From the NCBI GenBank assembly GCA_027475525.1, contig JAMWFC010000079.1, forward strand, positions 310,001-374,000: 64,000 nucleotides of DNA, in the 5' to 3' direction. Under the pieces are notes generated by a model, which did not search any database, was not told the origin of the DNA, and was given only the letters and a program-made list of their open reading frames with translations. Source of the stretch: Macrolepiota albuminosa (taxonomy: Eukaryota > Basidiomycota > Agaricomycetes > Agaricales > Agaricaceae). Within the stretch, counting starts at the first letter, position 1. Each line of letters starts with the position of its first letter. The position numbers and the translations under genes were made by a program. Shown piece by piece: positions 1 through 9,996 of this stretch.

Positions 1-1850
1 GACAAGTTTTGACTTGTTGAGCTTGTCAGAGATCTTTGCAAAAGCTACACTGCCAAATGGTCACAAGTGGGAGACGTTCTGTTGGGTATCCATCCACGAT
101 TCCTTAGAAATGGCTTGATGATGTGATGAGGAGAGTTTGTTGCAGGTGTAGATCTGCATAGCAGCTGCCTCTTCTCAGAAATTCTTTGGCAGTCTGCTCT
201 CAGCCAATATGCAGCGTATTTCCTTGATGACTGTTTGGATAGCTCACTCAACTAGACCATTTTGGGCATGTGCATAAGGTACGACTGGTTTCAGAATGAT
301 TCCATGTTCATTGCAATATGCTTCCCATCATTTATTTAGCCACTCCCTTCTGACATTAATGCATATTATCAAGATTTTTTGTCCAGTCTGCCTCTCAGAC
401 TCAGTATGACATTTGGCAAAGGCTGTGAGTATGCTGACTGCATCTTTGCAGGTCAGGAAGTATCCAGTTAGTTGGGATGTGTTGCCATCAATAGCAAGCA
501 TCATGTATGACACTTCACTCAATGATTGCTTTGTAGCCAGCCCTCACAGGTCAAGATAGACACAGTCATTCAGGTTTTTCTCTATTTTGTGTTTATTGTT
601 GTAAGGGTGTGAGTTGTATTTCCCATAGACACAATTCTCACACAGTCTCCTGAGTCAGTCTCACCCTTGACTACCAGTCCATCTAGGAGGCCCTCCTTTA
701 CCACTTTTTGGATAAAATCCACCTCTGCATGCCCAAATCAGTGGTGCCAGCCATCTAAATCTATGGGCATATTGGTCTGTGAAGCCATCATTACTGTGTT
801 TGGAATTGCCATGCCCAGTCCATCTAGAAGGTACATTCCATTGGTTCCCTTCCCAACTAGGATCACTTTCCTAGTAGGATTGCTAAAGGTGGCCTTCTCC
901 TGAGCAAATACCACTAAAAATCCAGCTCAATTAAATTTTCTGATAGATACCAAGTTGGCCAAGAGGTCAGGTATGTAGAGTGTGTCTCTGAAAACTAGTT
1001 TGACCCTTTCATTCTCAGTTCTGACCATTTGCCTTACAGTTCCTGATCCAAATTTTTGAAATGTATTGTCTTTTGAGGCTGCTTGTCCCTGTCTAGGTAT
1101 GATGAAAGGGGTGTATTCCAAAAAAATACTCTTGTCTACAAAGCAGTGGTCGGTGGCATCTGAATCTACAAACATAGGCACAGGAGTATTTACAGCCATG
1201 ACTGTTGGATCCAGTATGTCTTGCTTAGTGTCAATAGATACTATTCCAGCTAGGGCATATGACATTTGGAATGTGTTATCCAAGGTTGCATTTGCTACAT
1301 GTGCTGCAGAGGGGTTTTGGATGGTGCCGCCAGATGCCATTAACGTTGCCAGTGCCTGGTCTCTGTTTTGGAGGTTTGCCAGGAACTATCCTTCCTTGCC
1401 TCTGCCTCTTCAGTAGCATCTCTCTATGGTGTGTCCAGTTTGTTTACAATTTGGATTGGTGCATACTAGTTTTTCCTTTTAGAGTTTTGTATCTGTCTGG
1501 AGCACTGTAACTGATGGTGTGGATGGCTTTTGAAGTTTCAGTCTTTCCCAATATACGAGCAAGCCTGATATCAGGTCAGCAGATGTTTTGGTTGAGTACA
1601 TGCTAGCTACTATGGTATTCCACGACTCTGGGAGCAATGCCATGATTATGGATCTAAAGGTGGTGTCTGTGATTGTAGCTCCTTTCTCCATGGCATTTAC
1701 ACATTTCATGCAAATGTTGGTGATATGGGTTGAAAAGTCCAATCCATTAGTGAATCTTGTGGCATGCAGTGTGTTCTCTGCTTCCATGGCAGCTAGGTTG
1801 GAAACAACTCCATATGTGTTCCAAGATCTAGAATAGATTGAGGTTTTTCT
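1..1850 (-). pseudogene. Ty1/copia gag-pol fragment (copia-1), decayed and cut by the window edge
   Basis: Read leftwards on the minus strand this is a copia polyprotein in the usual order. A gag UBN2-like segment lies at about 1850-1479. A CCHC zinc knuckle, spaced C-x4-C-x4-H-x4-C (CTNPNCKQTGHTIERC), lies near 1460-1415. A retropepsin segment lies near 1200-930, but its active-site triplet reads D-S-D instead of D-S-G/T. Integrase follows, with the region of the third catalytic Glu (QNGLVE) near 248-268. Reverse transcriptase and RNase H would lie beyond position 1. Stop codons stand where Arg, Trp or Gln are expected, for example directly after QNGLVE and before an EEAAAMQ stretch, as expected from C-to-T and G-to-A transitions. 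The element is dead. Its 5' LTR is not recognised to the right of 1850. The superfamily call is confident from domain order and motifs; family membership was not searched. Confidence 0.85.
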
Positions 1851-2487
1851 ATGCAGCAGACTATGTGTGGGAAAAATGTCTTTGATTTTTTCCTGTCATG
1901 TGACTATATTTGTTCTCATTGCCATTACTTCCTTTGAGTAAGCATGGGAATAATGTCTTCACTTTTTAACATTGATAGGCTTCTACTTGGACTGAGCGCA
2001 TCAAGGGACATTATAGGCCAACCAACACTTGACGTACTGGAGACTCTAGTGACCAGTTTGGGATATAGAGCAGCCCTAGCTCTGGCACTCTACTATAGGA
2101 CTTATCCATTTACCCTAATCACCAGCTACCAGGCCTTCAGCACACTCCATTCACCTATTCCAAGAATGAAGGAGGCTCAGAATGTATAGCGCTAACACAA
2201 CAGTGGGAGGGCACTCTATCCAAACCCCGATCACTTCCAGAAGGAGTCAGCAGCAGGCACTGCCATTTGACGAGGCACTTCAATCAGAAGTCTAAAAAGA
2301 TCAATGATGGCGGCACAGGATATACTTAAACCCAACATCTGCACCTGTCAGGAACTGGTACAATGAGTAGCGCTGACATTAGCGCTCATGGTGTCTGTTG
2401 AGGATTTTCCAACCATACCCTGGAACAGCCTGACCAATCGGAGTTATAGTAAAAGTGAGCAGACTCATATAATTTTAAGTCAATATA

Positions 2488-3083
2488 TGTCAGGGGACTC
2501 CTCATTTCTTCCTTTCCTCACTCCTTATTCCTTCACTCTCCCTTCATTTATTATCTTATTTCTTCTGACACTATTTCATTTTACTGTTTCTATTCTTTCA
2601 ACACTATCTGTTAATACTACTCTCAGCCCTTGAGGTGCTCTGGTTCTTTAGCTACCATTCAGACAAGTGTGGGCCCTTCAGCACCACTTCCAGACTGCTT
2701 ATATAAGCCAGAGTTTGCCTTTCTGACTTCTAAAGTCCGGAGTTTTCCTGCCTTATTTGCACAGTTGTTTGGTTAGTCAATTTTCGAGTTTTTAAGGTTT
2801 TGTTGTACTGTACAGTTGTTTCCCATGCTTCAGAAGCCCCAGAAGCGTCCAACCTGGCATAGGGAATCCCTAGACTTGTTCTCTTTGGATCTCCCTCTGC
2901 CAGGTGAGTAGTTATTATGATATTGTCAGTACATACTCTAATACACTTTGGATCTCCCTCTGCCAGCTGTGTGACTGAGCCACAGCCTCTAGAGGTCGCC
3001 CTTACAATCATACTCTAATACACTTTGGATCTCCCTCTGCCAGCTGTGTGACTGAGCCACAGCCTCTAGAGGTCGCCCTTACA
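2488..3083 (+). mobile_element. Solo LTR, family F copy 1, nested in LTR E1
   Basis: Termini are TGTCAGGGGA...CCCTTACA. The flanks are ATATA at 2483-2487 and ATATA at 3084-3088, a perfect 5-bp TSD. The uninterrupted E2 copy shows the empty site (CAATATAGAGTCG), which proves insertion into E1. A TATATAA promoter-like motif lies at 2701-2707. It aligns along its length to 13141-13638 (F2). Without the 77-bp duplication near its right end it would be about 519 bp. Confidence 0.85.
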
Positions 3084-3085
3084 AT
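2932..3085. repeat. Exact 77-bp abutting duplication (probable assembly join)
   Basis: Positions 2932-3008 and 3009-3085 are identical, and the flanking bases differ on both sides, so the maximal repeat is exactly 77 bp with no spacer. The sister LTR F2 has only one copy of this segment. See the finding on 77-bp duplications. Confidence 0.85.
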
Positions 3086-3307
3086 ATAGAGTCGCTGTTG
3101 GTCGCCGTGGGTCATAATACCAGTGGTTGCCATCATCCATGTGCAAAAGGTCGCTGTTGACAGGTTATCATTAGAGGAAACCATGAGGAGAGGCACTAGG
3201 AGGTAGCGCTGCAGATGGACTTATCTTGGAAAACACAGTAGTGCATAAGACGGTGTTGTACTGCGTATATGTCCAGGACACTCAACCACAGTTGGCGTCA
3301 TCAACAT

Positions 3308-4109
3308 CATGTGATAATACCATTCATCTGTACAGCTACTTAGTAAGCAGTAGACTAGGTATACATGGGAATAATGTCTTTGCTTTTTAATGTTATGTGA
3401 TACTACTATTTGTCTGTACAGTTACAGATATGTGTGGAAATAATATCTTTTTTTTTTAACATCATGTGTTCCATAGTGTTACTATGTTAATATTTGACAT
3501 CTATCTACACCTATAGCTGGATGTCAAGACTAAACACATGCTGCTGGGCTTATGCAGGTTTTTTTTTTTTTTCCATATGACTGTAGCTCAGTATTCTCTA
3601 TCATTGGAGCCTTAGGCACAATTCTTATGAGGAACATTGAATGGTACATCATTTTTGCTTTATTGTTAGTAAAGCTCTTATTGATTAAACGTCTTTAGTA
3701 AAACAATTTCATAATAATAGTAGAAGAACCTGTTATTAATCATTGGTATTGGTACAGCTAATAATTGCATTAATACTTTCTACTAGTCAACCATTCATAT
3801 TCTTGTATATAATGTCTTTATGCCAACCTGGATTGTCAACATTCAGCTAACTGAGCTTCATTGCTGATAAGTAAAAGGAGTACCAAAACATCTTTATTGG
3901 TAGCATAGTATCACAATTTGTTATTACTCTACACTGTTTAATACACATAGAGACATCACAATGGTACGTGTCATACATTGTACGGAAGCTTGCTTTGTGC
4001 CATACCATACATGTCTAGTGGAGTCCGCTACACTGGAGCGGAGCAGTCCCCACAGTGCCATAGAATACAGAGCCATAGACATGTCACAATGTGCTGTATA
4101 ACACAGTCC
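3308..4109. other. No gene seen: AT-rich intergenic sequence
   Basis: After the last minisatellite units the stretch is AT-rich, with poly-T runs (about 3451-3460 and 3559-3572) and no ORF with recognisable motifs. Nothing can be supported here. Confidence 0.5.
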
Positions 4110-5335
4110 AGTGGATTGATAAAAAGGGGGCACACACATGCGCATGCAGGCCTGGCAGATGCCAGTGGACACTAGCAGACATCAATGTGCATCAGTGGCC
4201 GCCAGCAGGCATCAGCCCACGAGTGAAAACCTCCTCCATTGGCAGACATCATGGCATGAATAAACCCTCCTCGAAGTTCTCCACTTCCCTCCCCTCTCCA
4301 TTCCTCCCTGCAATAACTTGAGGCTGCGCATCTTCCCTTTCCTCCTTTTCCCATCCCCGATGCCAGTGTACATCCACAAAAGGGCCCTGGAAACCTACGC
4401 AAGCCACCAGTGGACATCCATGCAGACGTACGTCGACAGACTCAAACCTATGCGGGCCTACGCAGGGCACCAGCGGACATCCACAGAGGCCTACACAGGT
4501 CCATGGGGTCTGGTTGAACCAAGGAAAAAGGTAACTTTGTCTTGCCTGCCATATGCCTATGGGGGGAAATCGAACCCCTGGCCTTGGGAAAGCCTCCAGC
4601 AATGGAACACACATTTAACCATTGCACCACAGGTCCATTACTAATGGATAGATTCAAAGGTTGGATAACACAATGAACGGACGCCCAACTACGTTTCCGC
4701 AGGTTCCTGTATGGATTTTTTGAGGTGGAAGGAGGGTGGCATACCTCCCAAAAGAGTTTTTGTGGCTTGAAAGGGGCATTGGTATCAGCAGCCATCAGCT
4801 GGCATCCGTTGGAGTTTGTTGGCAGCCATCGTGATCCGCTGGCATCTGTTATGCATCCGTCAGCATCCGCCGGATATCCACTGGTATCCGTCGGCATCCA
4901 TGGGAATCCGTTGGCAACCCCCAGCATCATCTAGCATTGTCCGGCATTGTTTGGCATCAGGATGGGAGAGAAGGAAACGGGGTGTGTTGGCATCCACTGC
5001 ATGGGGTGGCATCTTAGAGAGCATGGGGGGTGGTGGAAGAGGGATGGGGGTGGGGAGAAAGAGGGGGAAGGGGAAAGGGGAGGAGCATGGGTGTCCACTG
5101 GTATGCCAGCGGACATAGCAGACATCAGACATCAGATCAGAGAGGAGGAGGGAAGCGGGGTGCATGTGAGGTAGTGTGGAGAGTGGAGAGGATGGCACTG
5201 GGGAGAAAGAGGGGGAAGGGCAGAAGAGGGTGTGTGAGTGTCCGCTGTCCACTGGCATGCCAGCGGACAGTAGCAGATGGTAGCTGACGTTGGCATGTGA
5301 GCCAGCTGACATCAGCGGTGCAACCAGTCCCAGCG
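4110..5335. repeat. GC-rich region of imperfect CATCCG/GACATC short repeats
   Basis: Many degenerate copies of decamer-like words (CATCCGTTGG, CATCCGCTGG, GGACATC) recur at 4150-4500 and 4780-5340. Short inverted pairs occur too, such as GTCCGCTG..CAGCGGAC around 5237-5268. GA-rich simple sequence fills 5020-5230. Long ORFs exist on both strands, but they are low-complexity shadows without domains. Similar TCCGTTG/TCCGCTG words recur near 11805-11880. A tRNA-like unit (4554-4634) is embedded. Confidence 0.55.
4554..4634 (-). ncRNA. tRNA-derived unit with Pol III A and B boxes (SINE head-like)
   Basis: On the minus strand, ACCTGTG at the 5' end can pair with CATAGGC at the 3' end (one mismatch, one G-U), followed by A as discriminator. 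An A-box-like TGGTGCAATGG lies near 4618-4628 and a B-box-like GGGTTCGATTTCC near 4565-4578, inside a good T-arm. The middle does not fold into a standard anticodon arm. It is therefore a tRNA relic or a SINE head rather than a functional tRNA. Confidence 0.5.
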
Positions 5336-5337
5336 GT

Positions 5338-5405
5338 TTAGTAGAATATTTGTTTATTGATATTTAATATTGTGTATAGCAGTGGGTTCTACTCCCCCTA
5401 CTCCA
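5338..5405 (+). repeat. Degenerate tRNA-derived SINE-like unit
   Basis: TAGAATATTTGTTTATTGAT... leads into GGGTTCTACTCCCCCTA, resembling the middle and B-box parts of the units at 6292-6371 and 6452-6530. The A box is poor. Kept at low confidence as a member of the same family. Confidence 0.35.
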
Positions 5406-5629
5406 CCTTAATGGGGACTAATGGTGTGTTTTTATACGGGTGTATTTTTGCTCTACATGTACATTGTACTGACCTGTAGTAAGTGCCTGTGGTAGTTGAT
5501 TTGACCAAAACTCTAGCAATTACTGAAGCAGGATAGGATGGAGGAGTTGATGCATGAGATCATTCCAGTACACATGACAAGTGACAATATACCAGGGCTG
5601 GCTATCTTTTTTACAAATACCAGCACAAA

Positions 5630-5891
5630 GGTAGCCAACCACAGTGTATTATCAACTCGTCATGAGCACTGGAATGAACTCATGTGCAAACTTGTCCATC
5701 TTATGCCACTGCAGAAATCTCTGGAGTTTTCAATGGATCAAATTCATGATGCTCCCGGAAGGTAGCCAGCCACAGTGTATTATCAACTCGTCATGAGCAC
5801 TGGAATGAACTCACGTGCAAACTTGTCCATCTTATGCCACTGCAGAAATCTCTGGAGTTTTCAATGGATCAAATTCATGATGCTCCCGGAC
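5630..5891. repeat. 131-bp tandem duplication with two substitutions
   Basis: The segment starting GTAGCCA at 5631 is repeated at 5762 (period 131). The copies differ at two positions in their first half. The last 76 bp of each copy are identical. No function is evident. The short ORF at 5538-5765 runs through it and has no motifs. Confidence 0.7.
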
Positions 5892-5916
5892 GTCAGTGGC
5901 CGCTGCTATTATATAA

Positions 5917-6005
5917 TGTGAACTAGCAGGAGTCAAACCCACCTCTTGTGCACAATATGAAATATCAATTTATGAATATTCCATTGTACCACAGGCGCTT
6001 ACTAC
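5917..6005 (-). ncRNA. tRNA-derived SINE-like unit
   Basis: On the minus strand GCGCCTGTGGTACAATGG holds an A-box-like core, and GGTGGGTTTGACTCCTGC a B-box-like core about 45 bases downstream. The AATATTCATAAATTGATATT spacer matches the plus-strand units at 6292 and 6452 in type. There is no tRNA anticodon arm. Confidence 0.45.
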
Positions 6006-6125
6006 AAGTCAGGACGGTGTTCATGTAGTGCACAAATGGACCCATACAATGAATATTCCATTGTACCACAGGCGCTTACTACAAGTCAGGACGGTGTTCA
6101 TGTAGTGCACAAATGGACCCATACA
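5972..6125. repeat. Exact 77-bp abutting duplication (probable assembly join)
   Basis: Positions 5972-6048 equal 6049-6125 exactly, and the bases outside differ on both sides. It duplicates the 5' part of the SINE-like unit on the minus strand. See the finding on 77-bp duplications. Confidence 0.85.
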
Positions 6126-6291
6126 GAATTTGAACAGATAGAGATTTTACTGCAACTGGTGCATCTGTATTGAATTGACAATATTAGACTGATAATTATT
6201 TACACCATAGAAGTATACAGGAAATAGGAAAACCATGGGGTGTAGTGGAATATTAGACTGATATTGATTTACACCATCATGTTATACAGGA

Positions 6292-6371
6292 AGCATCTGT
6301 GATGTAGTGGAATATTTCCAATTGGTATTCCTTGTATCTTGCAATAGGTGGGTTCAACTCCCCCTAGTGCA
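6292..6371 (+). ncRNA. tRNA-derived SINE-like unit
   Basis: GCATCTGTGATGTAGTGGAA (A-box-like TGATGTAGTGG at 6300-6310) is followed about 40 bases later by AGGTGGGTTCAACTCCCCCT, whose B-box core GGTTCAACTCC is near 6351-6361. It ends TAGTGCA. The flanking AATATTAGACTGAT...TACACCAT segment also repeats near 6184, 6251 and 6409, so units are arranged in tandem with a shared tail. Confidence 0.55.
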
Positions 6372-6451
6372 TTAACATTGAACTCAAAAATTTTCAACCA
6401 CACACAGAATATTAGACTGATGTTTATTTACATCATAGCAGTATACAGTAA

Positions 6452-6530
6452 GCATCAGTGGTCTAGTGGAATATTATCTATTGGTATTTATTATCTCTTG
6501 CAGTAGGTGGGTTCGATTCCTACTAGTGCA
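6452..6530 (+). ncRNA. tRNA-derived SINE-like unit with consensus B box
   Basis: GCATCAGTGGTCTAGTGGAA contains a near-consensus A box (TGGTCTAGTGG, 6459-6469). GGTTCGATTCC at 6510-6520 is a perfect Pol III B box. The unit ends TAGTGCA, like the copy at 6292. No anticodon stem-loop can be drawn, so a SINE head is preferred over a tRNA gene. Confidence 0.6.
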
Positions 6531-6572
6531 TTTATGTCAAACTGTTTAGAATTTTTGACCTGCTTAGCTAAT

Positions 6573-6672
6573 NNNNNNNNNNNNNNNNNNNNNNNNNNNN
6601 NNNNNNNNNNNNNNNNNNNNNNNNNNNNNNNNNNNNNNNNNNNNNNNNNNNNNNNNNNNNNNNNNNNNNNNN
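6573..6672. other. Assembly gap of 100 N
   Basis: Exactly 100 undetermined bases, the conventional size for a gap of unknown length. The 5' end of the gene at 6673-8332 is probably lost in it. Confidence 0.98.
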
Positions 6673-8332
6673 TTGATGCCAGAAGAAGTTTCATCAACAA
6701 AGTTATCCCGCTACTCCAGAGCAAGCTTTCTGACAAGGATATGATCAGGTGGTTGAAGGACGCTGCAAAAAAATAGACTCAGAGGAGCGGAAGGGCCAAA
6801 GAACGATCTGATCTGTCAACTAAGGCTGGTCCATCAATAGCACTGGCACAAGAAGACTGGATAGATCATAGGCCGGCAGCAGGAGATTCATCTGGTCCAT
6901 CACCAATTTCGAAAAAGAGAAAACGACCAAGTCCTCCAGTGGCAGGAGATTTGTCTGGTCCATTGCCAAATCCCAAGAAGCCAAAATGGATGACCTATCT
7001 TAGTCAACGTCCTCCTGGTACCTATTGTTGACAGAAGGAGCAGGAGGATGAGGATGAGGACAAGGATGAAGAGGAAGAGGAAGAGGAAGAACAAGAGGGC
7101 AGGATACCGAAGAGGGAAATTACTGGAGAGATGCTGTTGGGCAGGTATCTGAGGACAGCACCTCATCGTGAGGGTCAGCACATCAACCCCCCTTGCCAAT
7201 ATTGTGCAACTAAGTGGCTACATTGTGTCAGGACAAAGGGTAGCACCACATGCAATCCCTGCCAGCTCATTCACAAACAAAAATGCAGCCTGACGATTGT
7301 CAAGAAAACCATCAAGCCCGGCAACAAGGGAAAGGGGAAAAAACTGAGAAAGAAGTCAGTGACGATTATTGAGAGTGATGACAGTATGAAACTCTTTTCC
7401 TGCTCAAATAGCTAACCAATAGTTAGCAGATGAACCAGCCAGTCCAATCACGGGACCATCAAAACTGTCTGTCCATCTATCCCAACCGTCGACCTCCAAC
7501 TGCCCAGCGGATCCTCTTCTGGTCAAGGGAAAGGGCAAGGAGCAGGCAATGGAGTCTAGTGACAGTGAGGACATTGTGGCTGGCATAATGGCAGGGGTGG
7601 AGAGCTGTTTGGACAAGATGGAGAATAGGTTCCAGGAAGCATTGCAGAATGTTGGGGAGCAGGTGTGGAATGAGTTTGTCATGGCTGAGACGAGCTGGTT
7701 ACCGTGTATTGAGGACTTCTTCTGTCGCTACCAGACTTAGGTTGACATGCTCGGTGGCCACATGGAAACCCTGCAAACCAATGTTTCCTGTGTGGGTGAG
7801 ATGCTTGCATCCCACGATGGATGGATCTGTCAGATAGAGGAGCAGATCTGCCATATTTGGAGTATGGTTGACACTTTGCAGAGTCGACTTCACATCTCCA
7901 CCCGTCCCTCCAGTCCGTCAGCTCAGGATGATGTGGCAGTGCATCCAACAGGGCACAGTGGACTTGGACCCATTGTTGAAGAGGAAGAAACCACTCCTGA
8001 CCCCACTGCTGACCAATCCCCTGCCACTGCTGATGTATCCATTCCCACTGATGACACCTCTGCCCTTGCCACTGACCAATCCAATCACGCCGCTAACTTA
8101 TCTGCTCTCACCGTTGCTCTGTCCCCACTTCAACAAACATCCTCAGAGACGTCTCCCACATGAACATCTCTGTCACCCCCCCAACCATCTTCCGTCCCTC
8201 CACCAGTCCCTGCTGAGGACCCTCTCCCTGGCCCAAGGGGATGGGCTTGCAGCAACTCCCGAAGTAGTTGGCCACCGATGCAATGGATCCGATCATCCAG
8301 TCGGCTTACTGAGAGACGGAAGGCAACAGAAG
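6673..8332 (+). pseudogene. Zn2Cys6-like cysteine-cluster protein gene, decayed, 5' end in the gap
   Basis: One forward frame runs from the gap to about 8160, with in-frame stops near 6773 (TAG), 7029 (TGA) and 7738 (TAG). In order it encodes a basic region with two Lys/Arg clusters that could be a nuclear localisation signal (SKKRKRP and NPKKPK), a long Asp/Glu-rich run (about 7040-7095), and a cysteine motif at about 7190-7292. The motif is C-x2-C-x6-C-x8-C-x2-C-x7-C, which fits the fungal Zn(II)2Cys6 spacing. Then come a Lys-rich stretch, an amphipathic, probably coiled-coil region (about 7600-7900) and a Pro/Thr-rich tail. A reading frame past the TGA at 8161 ends near 8332. Proteins with this layout are, from memory, common and uncharacterised in transposon-rich agaricomycete genomes. 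DNA binding is inferred only from the cysteine spacing. The gene faces gene A tail to tail. Confidence 0.5.
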
Positions 8333-8408
8333 ACAAGTGAAGATGGATGGTTTAAGATGAACGGTTTCTTATTGTACAATTTTTTTTTTCATTATGATAA
8401 ACATTGCT

Positions 8409-8441
8409 ACATTTTTGTAACACTATAGTTTACAAAAATGT
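8409..8441. terminator. 12-bp perfect hairpin between convergent genes
   Basis: ACATTTTTGTAA at 8409-8420 pairs perfectly with TTACAAAAATGT at 8430-8441 across a 9-nt loop. It sits between the 3' ends of the cysteine-cluster gene and gene A, after a T9 run, and could serve 3'-end formation on both strands. That role is inferred. Confidence 0.4.
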
Positions 8442-8960
8442 AATATAACTTTCCCCCCTTCCCCACATCAATGACGGCGGACTGGTCAAATGACCTTAGT
8501 GCAGCTGCTACTCCTTTTTGCTGGTATAGACATATCAATGTATCAAGCTGCATCTTCCTGTAGCATTTGTGCTTGAGACTTGTGGGGTTGCTTGAAATTT
8601 GTTGACAATTGGTTAGGCAATGCCTTGTGCTTCTTTTGGTTTTGTAATGCCGGCTTTCCCTCATCTTCAAATTGGTCATTGTCCTCATCTTGAAGAATGT
8701 CAAGCACTCTTCTTGACACTCTATATCTAGGGGAACCATCACTAGGGCCATTAATTGGAGGGTCTGGATGGCTCCATCCTCTTTGTTGTAAGAGGTGGAT
8801 GGTAGTGGCATCTACCACTGCTGTATCATCACCACATTTGTCATGATTGGATTTGTCAAGAGTGGACTTGTTGTGAGCAGAAGCTGATACATTTGGTTGG
8901 GATTTGTTGTGAACTGTGGATCTGTTGTGATGCTGAGGCTGGAGAGTGTGCAGTAAGCGC

Positions 8961-9996
8961 TGTAGTACTTGGTAGAAGTATTACTTGATAGTTCTGGGGC
9001 TTGCTAGTGTAGAATATGACCTTTAATTCACACTGACTTTGACGACGAAAGGGATAATTATTGTTTTGAATGTGTTTAATAATTTTGCAAAACACGGAAG
9101 TTTTGAGGAATTCTAATAGTGAATGAGAATAATAATATTCTCACAAGTCAAGGTTTCTTAACAAACTCCAGCCTAAGTGATCCACTCTCTGGAAATCACC
9201 AAGCCTTTGCCTATCAATTGCCTGCCTATTCTCTACTAAACTTGGGCTATTTATACTGTTTTTCTGGTGCACAGACCACTATCTACATATGACGCTTTGT
9301 CAGAAGCTCTCCAACTTCCAGAACATATTTGATAGTCCAATTTCCCTTTTGGGAGGCCTGTTTCAGTGCCACCCATTCCACCATTCAACTTCTTGTTCTG
9401 CCATTCTTCTGGATGTTTCGGATTGCCACTTCCCCATTTGCTTGAGCTCCATTTAGCATGATCCCATTCATAGATCCTTCTTTCCTCTTTTAGCGCCGAT
9501 TGCCACTTCCCCATTTGCTTGAGCTCCATTTAGCATGATCCCATTCATAGATCCTTCTTTCCTCTTTTAGCGCCTCCCTGCATTGCCTACTCCTTCTAGT
9601 TATGTCAAATCAAACATTGACTGATTTGATGATGAAATTGAGAAAATATAATATCGAATGACAATAATAATTTCCCAATTTCATCCTATTCCATCCACCC
9701 TGCCAGCTTCCATGCGATTATAATTGTCAATGACAATTATAATATCTCAATTTCATCTTATCCTGTTCGCTCTGCCAGCTTCCATGCTTCCCCTCCCCAT
9801 TACAGTAATTGGACTATTGTTGAGCTGGTTCTTGCCTGTTGTTCTGTACTTTTCTGTGTATTTATTGGGGTGTTTTGGAGATACATTTTTGTTGAGACTG
9901 CTACCAGGAGGCTTACAGTTTTTAGCCCATAATTAAATGTTTATTTTGACTTCTGGTGCATGGTGTGTCTCTGACTGCTGGTACAGCATCGTATCA
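8961..9996 (+). mobile_element. Solo LTR, family D copy 1 (inside gene A)
   Basis: It starts TGTAGTACTTGG and ends CATCGTATCA. GCGC at 8957-8960 and at 9997-10000 is a perfect 4-bp TSD. It aligns to the three other D copies (14167, 43800, 54414). No internal retroviral region is linked. It carries one 77-bp duplication (9421-9574); without it the length is about 959 bp. Confidence 0.85.
9421..9574. repeat. Exact 77-bp abutting duplication (probable assembly join)
   Basis: Positions 9421-9497 equal 9498-9574 exactly, and the outer bases differ on both sides. The other three family-D LTRs have a single copy of this segment. See the finding on 77-bp duplications. Confidence 0.85.

Larger units (their letters stand above)
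1973..3303 (+). mobile_element. Solo LTR, family E copy 1 (hosts nested LTR F1)
   Basis: The element begins TGATAGGCTTC and ends GGCGTCATCA, so it has TG...CA termini. It is flanked by ACAT at 1969-1972 and ACAT at 3304-3307, a perfect 4-bp TSD. Most of it aligns in reverse to 57880-58950 (E2), apart from about 340 bp missing here and the nested LTR at 2488-3083. No gag or pol is attached, so it is a solo LTR or an LTR-like non-autonomous element. Strand is arbitrary because no coding region orients the family. Confidence 0.8.
1946..3480. repeat. Diverged minisatellite (about 70-85 bp unit), split by LTR E1
   Basis: A unit starting like GGGAATAATGTCTTxxCTTT and running into a CTGTACAG..AC segment occurs at 1946-1972 joined to 3304-3366, again at 3367-3433, and in part from 3434. 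The first unit is continuous only when the inserted LTR at 1973-3303 and one TSD copy are removed. That independently confirms the insertion site. No gene is seen here. Confidence 0.6.

Noticed and set aside
2932..3085. 77-bp repeats read as natural tandem repeats or VNTRs
   Set aside because: Identical length in unrelated contexts and frame restoration on removal favour an assembly cause; kept as one finding instead.
4172..5312. Several long ORFs on both strands
   Set aside because: They are low-complexity products of the CATCCG/GACATC repeat and the GA-rich tract; no motif, and equally long on both strands.
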